Source of the DNA: Bacillus albus
GTDB taxonomy: Bacteria > Bacillota > Bacilli > Bacillales > Bacillaceae_G
NCBI RefSeq assembly: GCF_001884185.1
Contig: NZ_MAOE01000102.1
Span: 1-64,000 of the forward strand
Length of the DNA: 64,000 nucleotides
Direction: 5' to 3'
The notes beneath the pieces were generated by a model. It was not told where the DNA came from, ran no database searches, and saw only the letters and a program-made list of their open reading frames with translations. A program made the position numbers and the translations under genes. Shown piece after piece: positions 15,201-24,200 of the stretch; within the stretch, counting starts at the first letter, position 1, and every line of letters begins with the position of its first letter.

Positions 15201-18200
15201 ACCGTTCATGTTACTTATCATCCGATTACTCAAGATGATGTGCAGCATGCTTCAAGAAGTAATATTGGGAAGAGGATACCAGATTTGGAAGTGTATGTAC
15301 TAGACACTGGTCAAAAGCCTGTGCCTGTGGGAGTAGCTGGCGAGCTATATATCGGGGGATCAGGACTCGCGCGTGGGTATTTAAACCGACCTGAACTGAC
15401 TGCAGAACGTTTTATTCCTCATCCATTCAGTAGTGACCCAGAAGCGCGACTATATCGGACAGGAGACTTAGCGAGATACTTGCCGGATGGAAATCTGGAT
15501 TATCTTGGGCGGATAGATCATCAGGTGAAAATTCGTGGTTTCCGAATTGAACTTGGTGAGGTAGAGAATCAACTTCTGAAACAAAAAGGGATTAAAGAAG
15601 CTGTTGTCATTGCAAGAGAGGATAATGATTGCCAACCATATTTATGTGCTTATTTTACGTCTGAAACACATAAGAAAAAATCCAAGGTACAAGAAATTCG
15701 CAAAATTTTGTCAAACGAGCTTCCGGATTATATGGTTCCTGCATTTTTTGTTCATCTGGATAGCATACCGCTTACCGAAAACGGAAAAGTAGACAGGAAG
15801 GCCTTACCGGAACCAAATGAAAGTGCATTTGTGGAAGTAGAGTATGAGGCGCCAAGGAATGCAGTCGAAGAAAAACTTGTATCTATTTGGCAGGATGTTT
15901 TGGAAGTAGATAAGGTTGGAATCAACCAGCACTTTTTTGAAATCGGAGGTCATTCTCTTAAAGCAACTACGCTGGCTTCTAAAATTCAAAAAGAATTTAT
16001 GGTAGAAATACCTTTACGTCAAATTTTTCAAACGCCTACTATAAAAGGAATTGGGGAATTTATTAATTCTACAAAAGAAAGTGTATATGCATCTATTAAT
16101 AAAGTAGAAGAACAAGACTATTATCCGCTATCATCTGCACAAAAAAGACTTTATATTTTAAATAAAATAGAAGGTAACGGAGTATCTTATAATATACCGT
16201 TCGCTATAAAGATAAAAGGTGATTTCGATATAAGGCAATTTGAGAAAGCTCTCCATAGGTTAATTGAAAGACATGAGGCTTTAAGAACTTCTTTTGTAAT
16301 GGTAGATGGTGAACCAGTCCAAAAGATTGAAAAAGAGATAGATTTCCAAGTGACGTATAGAGAAATGGGTACTAATAAGCTAGATGATATGATTAATGGA
16401 TTTGTTAAGCCGTTTGATTTGGAGAAAGCTCCTCTTTTACGGGTTGAAATCATACATGTCACAGAAAATGAGCACGTGATGGTCCTAGATATGCACCATA
16501 TCATTTCAGATGGTGTATCAATGGGAATTTTCACACAGGAATTAGCTGAATTATATAATGGTCAAAAATTATCGCCATTAAGCATTCAATATAAAGATTA
16601 TTCTGCGTGGCAAAGAAAATTATTTACACAAAAAGAAATGAAGAGACAAGAAGAGTACTGGATGAATGTATTTAGAGATGAAGTGCCAGTACTAAATATG
16701 CCGACAGATTATAAAAGACCAGCAATTCAAAGTACAGAAGGTGACCTTGTACATTTTGAAATTGATAGTGACATTTATGTCAATCTTAAGAAGATGGCAA
16801 AGGTACATGGTGTAACGTTATACATGCTTCTGTTAGCAGGATATACAACACTGCTCTCAAAATATACAGGACAAGAGGAAATCGTAGTGGGCTCTCCAAT
16901 CGCCGGAAGACCTCATGATGATTTGAAACAGGTAATGGGTGTTTTTGTGAATACTCTTGCGATGAGAAACTATCCAAAACAAGGAATTTCATTCCAAGAT
17001 TATTTAAAAGAAGTTAAAGAGAATGCTTTACAAGCTTATGAAAATCAGGATTATCCATTTGATGAATTGGTAGAAAAATTAGATTTAAAAAAAGATATGA
17101 GTAGAAATGCTTTGTTTGATACAATGCTCGTTTTACAAAACTTTGACCATGATGATTTTGAAGTACAAGGTTTAACTTTCTCACCATATCAAATGAAGGC
17201 GCATGTTTCTAAATTTGATTTAACACTTACCGCTGTTGAAGAAGAGCGGAGTATCAAATGTGTATTAAATTACAGAACTAAATTATTTAAGAAGGAAACT
17301 GTCGAAAGATTAGCTAAACATTTCATCCAAGTTTTTAAAGACGTTATTGAGAAGCCAGAACAAAGTATTCAGGATATTAGGTTACTTTCAGAAGAAGAAG
17401 TGCAGATGCTATTGCAGAATGATAAAGATACAAAAGCTGATTATCCGAAGGATAAAACAATTTCACAATTATTTGAGGAACAGGTGAATCGAACACCTCA
17501 TCATGTAGCTGTGGTATTTGAAAATCAGAAACTTACGTATCTGGAACTGAATGAAAGAGCGAATCAAATGGCAAGGTTGCTTCAAGAAAAAGGAGCAAAG
17601 CCAGGGACAACAGTAGGTATGTTAGTGGAAGAATCCCTTGAAATGATTATTGGAATTATGGCCGTATTAAAAGCAGGAGCGACCTACTTGCCAATCGATC
17701 CTGAACAATTGGATAAAAGAACGAATGTCATTTTAAAAGACAGTAATGTTAGCCTATTGATAGTGAAAGGAGAAAGGAAAGAAACTCTCCAATTTAATGG
17801 AGAAGTAATCTCCATGGAGGATGATTCAATAAAAGAGAGAGAGACATCAAATTTATTAGTCAATTATAAATCGAATCATAATGCGTATATCATCTATACA
17901 TCAGGTTCGACTGGTACACCTAAAGGTGTATGTGTTCAGCACTACAACGTTGTAAACTACATGAGTTGGTTTACAAAGGAAGCAAATCTAAATGAAACCG
18001 ATAAGGCAATGTTAGTATCTTCCTATGCATTTGACTTGGGCTATACAAGTCTATATTCATCACTTTTAAATGGATGTGAACTGCATCTCGTTACAAAAGA
18101 AGTATATACTAATGCTCAGAAAGCATTACAGTATATAGAAGAACAAGGTATTTCTTATTTGAAATTGACACCGTCTCTCTTTAACGTCTTGGTGAATGAT

Positions 18201-21200
18201 CCGAGTTTCTCAGATAATCAGAGCTGTAAGACATTGAGATTAGTCGTGCTAGGTGGAGAGAAAATCAATCCAATAGATGTTGAAACATTCTATACACATT
18301 ATCCAAATCATGTGGTAATGAATCACTATGGACCTACAGAAGCGACAATTGGTTCGGTATATCATGTTATTGAATATGATACAATGGCAGCTTTCAAAGA
18401 ATGCCCTGTAATTGGAAGACCAATTCAGAACATGAAGGCTTACGTAGTGGATCAACAAATGAAACTTGTCCCAGAAGGTGTTTATGGTGAATTATGCTTA
18501 TCAGGAGAAGGCGTAGCAAGTGGGTATTTAAATAGAATAGATTTAACAGAAGAAAAATTTGTTCAAAATCCATTTGAACCGAATAAAAAAATGTATCGGA
18601 CGGGAGATCTCGCTCGAATATTATTAGATGGTAGAATAGAGCTTGCAGGTAGAATTGATGGCCAAGTAAAAATAAGAGGATATCGAATTGAAACAGAAGA
18701 GATTAAGCGTCATTTAGTTAAATATAAACAAATTAAAGAAGCATACGTAATTGACCGAGAGGGTCAGGACGGAAGAAGGCATTTATGTGCATATATTACA
18801 TCTCAGAAGGAATTATCATTTGAAGAGTTAAGAGCATACTTAAAAGTAGAAATACCTGAATACATGATCCCGTCTTACTTCGTTCAGATGGAGCGTATTC
18901 CACTTACGGCAAATGGAAAAGTAAACGAAAAAGCTTTACCAGAGCCAGATGTGAGTAAGGGAGTAGACTATGAAAAACCAAGAAATCAGGTAGAAGAGCA
19001 ACTTGTGAAGGTATGGGAAGATATATTAGGAGTCAAACCAATCGGGATTAATCATAACTTTTTTGCTTCGGGTGGAGATTCTATTAAGGCTTTACAAATT
19101 ATCTCACGTTTATCACGAGAAGGTATCATATTAGAGATGAAAGATTTATTTACTTATCCCGAAATCAAGCTTTTAAGTAAATACGTCAATATTGAGGCGA
19201 TACAAGAAGACTCATATGAAATCGAAATAGGAGATGTATTGCTCACCCCAATTCAACAAGCTTATTTTATGAGCGGAAAAGAAGATGTAAATCATTTTAA
19301 TCATGCAGTTATGTTGTATAGGAAAGATGGATTCCGTGAGGAAATGATAAAAGAAGTTATGGAAGCAATTTTTGTACATCATGACGCTTTACGAATGATT
19401 TATAAAGAAAAGAATAATGAAGTACTTCAATTCAATCGAGAAGTGGAAAAGAATCAATTTGGCTTTTATGTTTATGACGTTTCGAGAGAAGGTAATCCAG
19501 ATGAGAAGATTCAGGAACTTGCGACAATATTACAGAAGAAAATTGATATACAAGAAGGACCTCTTGTAAATGTAGCACAGTTTAAGACGAATGTTGGAGA
19601 TCATCTGTTACTTATTATTCATCACCTTGTGGTGGATGGAATCTCTTGGAGAATCCTATTTGAAGATTTTGCACTTGGATATAGTCAGCTAATGAAAGGA
19701 GCACAAATAGCATTTTATTCAAAAACGACTTCTTATAAAGAGTATGCCACTCAGCTCAACGATTATGCTAAGAGTGCAAAAATCCTTAGAGAAAAGCAAT
19801 ATTGGGTGAACACATTAAAGGATAATGTTAACTTTTTAGAGAAAAAAGAGGAAGTTAGATTATTCCGATATGAGGATAGTGATACTTTCAGTACCACTCT
19901 TGGAATAGAGGAAACAAGCCGATTGTTAAGAGAAACAAATCAAGCATATCATACTGAAATCAATGACTTACTGATTAGTGCTCTTTTAATAGCTACGAGG
20001 AAAGTAACTGGTGAAAATAAAATTAGAATTAGTCTAGAGGGGCATGGTAGAGAACAGATTATAAAAAATGTAGATATTAGCCGAACAGTTGGATGGTTTA
20101 CAACCAAATATCCTGTATACATCAATTTAGGAGATGAAAAGGACCTTTCAATGACTATTAAAACAGTGAAAGAGTCTCTTAGAAGAATTCCGAATAAGGG
20201 AATAGGCTATGGGGTTTTAAAACATTTGAGTAGAGATTCAGATTTATGGCATATTGAACAGCCACCTCTTTTGTTTAATTACTTAGGTCAAATGGATGCA
20301 GATATTAATAATACAATCTTTTCTTCTTCTTGGATATCGGCAGGAGAGTCGATTGGAGGTAAACATACAAGAGAAACACCTATAGAAATGAATGCTGTTG
20401 TCTTAGATGGAAAGCTCACTATTGATACGACTTATAATACAAAAGTATATGCAGAGGATGTCGTAGTGGAGTTTACAGAAGCTTTCAAGGATGCTCTTTG
20501 TGATGTAATCCATCATTGCATTTCTAAGGAACAGGCTGAAAAAACGCCATTTGACTATGGAGACAAAGAGTTAAGCTTCGAACAACTAGAGGAAATCAAG
20601 GTGAAAAATAGGTGGGCTGAAATAGAAAAGATTTATCCGTTAGCTAATATGCAGCAGGGTATGCTATTCCATGCATTAGAAGATCAACAATCAGGTGCAT
20701 ACTTTGAACAACTTGTCATTGATGTCAAAGGGTTTATTGATGTCAACTTATTCGAGGAAAGCTTGAACGATATTATGAAAAGACATGAAATCCTTCGGAC
20801 AGCAATTGAATATGAAATTACAGAAAAACCTAAAAATGTAATTCTAAAAAATCGAAAGATTGGCTTTAAATACCGAGATATTAGACAGCAAGGAATAAAT
20901 CAGCAAAAGGAAAGTATAGCAACATACATTGAACAAGATCGAGAAAAAGGTTTTGATTTTAGTAAAGATGTTTTAATTAGACTGGAACTTATTCAAACTG
21001 ATGATAAGGCTTATACAATTATATGGAGCAATCATCACATCTTGTTTGATGGATGGGGCAGAGGTATTATTTTGGGAGAATTGTTCCATATCTATGGAAA
21101 CAAACAAGTAGGACAGTATCCTAATTTAGAAGAGCCAAGACCATATAGTGATTATATTAGATGGTTAGGGGAACAGGAAAAAGAAGAGGGAATTCAATAT

Positions 21201-24200
21201 TGGAAACAATATTTAGCAGGGTATCAAAAACCTGCGAAAATTCCATCGTTCAAAAGTGACAGTACAAGAGGGTACCATGGGCAAGAGACGCTCATTGAAT
21301 TTTCAAGCGAATTTACGAAAAAAATGACTGAATTGGCTAATCAAAATAATGTTACGTTAAACACTGTGCTACAAACCTTATGGGGGATTATTTTAGCCAA
21401 GTATAATCATACAGACGATGTTGTATTTGGTTCTGTCGTTTCTGGTAGAGATGCCAAAGTAGCTGGTATTGAAAAAATGGTTGGATTATTCATTAATGCA
21501 ATTCCAACGAGAATTAATATAAAACAACATAAGAGCTTTAAAAATATATTAAAAGAGGTACAGCAGCAAGGGATAGAAAACCAAGCATACAACTATATGA
21601 ATCTTTCAGATATACAGTCTCTTAGTGATTTAAAAAGGGATTTAATTGATCATGTAATGATTTTTGAGAATTATGCACTTGATGAACGTTTACTTCAGGA
21701 AGAAGAAAGTAAGATTGGTTTCGTGTTTAAGGATATTAAAGGGATTGAACAAACCAACTATGGATTTACAATAGTTGTAGTTCCAGGCGAACAGCTTGTA
21801 CTCAAAATAGCATATGATGGAAATCTCTATTCAGAAAAAATCATCCGGAACATAGCAAATCATCTGAAAAGTGTTATGGACCAAGTTGTGCAGGATGAAC
21901 ATAAAAATGTGAATCAATTAGAAATCCTTTCAAAAGAAGAAAAGCATTATTTCTTGAATGAGTTTAATGAAACAAAAGCAGAGTATCCAAAAGAAAAAAC
22001 AATTCATCGTTTATTTGAAGAACAGGTAGAACGAACTCCAAATAAGGTAGCTGTGGTACTTGATAAGCAGCAACTTACTTATAAAGAGCTGAATGAAAAA
22101 TCTAACCAAATAGCTAGGATACTCCAGAATAAAGGAGTTCAACCAGACACAATTGTAGGTATCATGATTGAACGTTCTCTAGAGATGATTATAGGGATAA
22201 TGGGGATTTTAAAATCTGGAGCAGCATATTTACCAATAGATCCTGAATATCCTGAAGAGCGAATTAAGTATATAGTAGAGGATAGTGGAACAAATATTAT
22301 ACTTACAAAAGGCAAAGATGCAGTGAGAATAAACAAAGAAATAGTATTTTTAGATGAAGAGTATAATCATTATTCTACTGAAAATATAAAAGTAACAAGT
22401 AATACTAACAACCTAGCTTATATGATTTATACTTCGGGTTCTACAGGTATGCCAAAGGGAACTATGCTTAAGCAAAGAGGTCTAGTTAATTATATAACAT
22501 GGGCAAATAAGGAATATGTCAAAGGAGAGGCCTTAGATTTTGCCTTGTATTCATCATTCTCATTTGACCTTACAATTACATCAATATTTACACCATTAAT
22601 TTCTGGAAATAAAATAGTTATTTACGATAATGATGGGGATGAACCAATTATAAGACAAATCTTTAAGGATAATAGAGTAGGTATAGTAAAATTAACACCA
22701 TCTCATTTAAGTTTGATAAGAGATATTGATAACAGCAACTCAAGTATAAAACGATTAATAGTAGGTGGAGAAGATTTAAAAACAGATTTAGCAAGAGAGA
22801 TTTCAAAAAGTTTCAATCATAATGTTGAGATCTATAATGAGTATGGTCCAACAGAAGCAACAATTGGCTGTATGATTTATAAGTATAATCTCAATGATGA
22901 TAAACACATATCGGTACCTATTGGAAAGCCAATTGATAATGTTCAAATTTATATATTGGATGATAATCAAAAGATATTACCAGTAGGAATAGAAGGAGAA
23001 CTTTATATAAGTGGAGATGGTGTTGCTACAGGTTATTTAAATAGACCTGAATTGACAGCAGAAAAATTTATATCAAATCCATATATACCTGGGGCAAAGA
23101 TGTATAGAACAGGGGATCTTGCAAGATGGTTGCCTAATGGAAATATCGAATTTATAGGGAGAACTGACCATCAAGTGAAAATTCGCGGTTATAGAATTGA
23201 ATTAGGAGAAATAGAGAATCAAATTCTAAAATTAGATAATATAAAAGAAACAAAAGTTGTTGCAAGAATAGATGGCGAGAATAGTCAGTATCTTTGTGCA
23301 TATGTTGTTTTAGAGAATAAAGAAAAACCAATTACTGTTACAGAGATGAGAAGATATTTATCAAAAGAACTCCCAAATTATATGATACCAGCGTTTTTTA
23401 CACAGCTTAAGGAACTGCCGTTGACAACAAATGGTAAAATAGATATAAAGTCATTACCAGCACCAGATGGAAATGTCAAATATGGATTAGAATACGAACC
23501 GCCAAGAAATGATTTAGAAGAAAAAATTGTTAGCATATGGGAAGAAATTTTAAATATCAAAAAAATAGGTATAAATACTAATTTATTTGATATCGGAGCG
23601 AACTCTTTAAACGTTATGACATTTGTTTCAAGAATAGTTACAGAGTTAAACTTTAGAGTACCGTTTAAAGATGTATTTGATAAACCTACAGTCCGAAGTT
23701 TTTCAGCGTTCTTAGAAGGTGCAAAAGAAATGTTAAAGGATTACACAGAGGATTGTATTCAACTTAGTAGCTCAACAAGCACCAATAAAAAACTATTTTG
23801 TTTCCCACCAGCTGCTTCAATAGGAATAGCATATATGGGGCTAGCAAAGCATATTGAGTCATATTCAGTTTACAGTTTTAATTTTATTAAGTCTGAAAAT
23901 AGGATTGCGCAATATGTTAAAATAATAAAAGATATTCAATCAGAAGGACCGTACACATTAGTGGGATATTCAGCCGGCGGTATTCTTGCATTCGATGTGG
24001 CAAAAGAATTAAATAGACAAGGTTTTGAAGTAGAGAATCTTATTCTTATTGATTCAAAATACCGTACGACTGTAGAACAGAATCTTTATACAGAGGAAGA
24101 GTGTAAGAGAGAACTTCATGAAAAATTCAATCTGAAAAAATATAAAGATTTAGAAAAATTAGCTAGTGATTATTTGATAGAATTAATTATGAAGTCGTAT

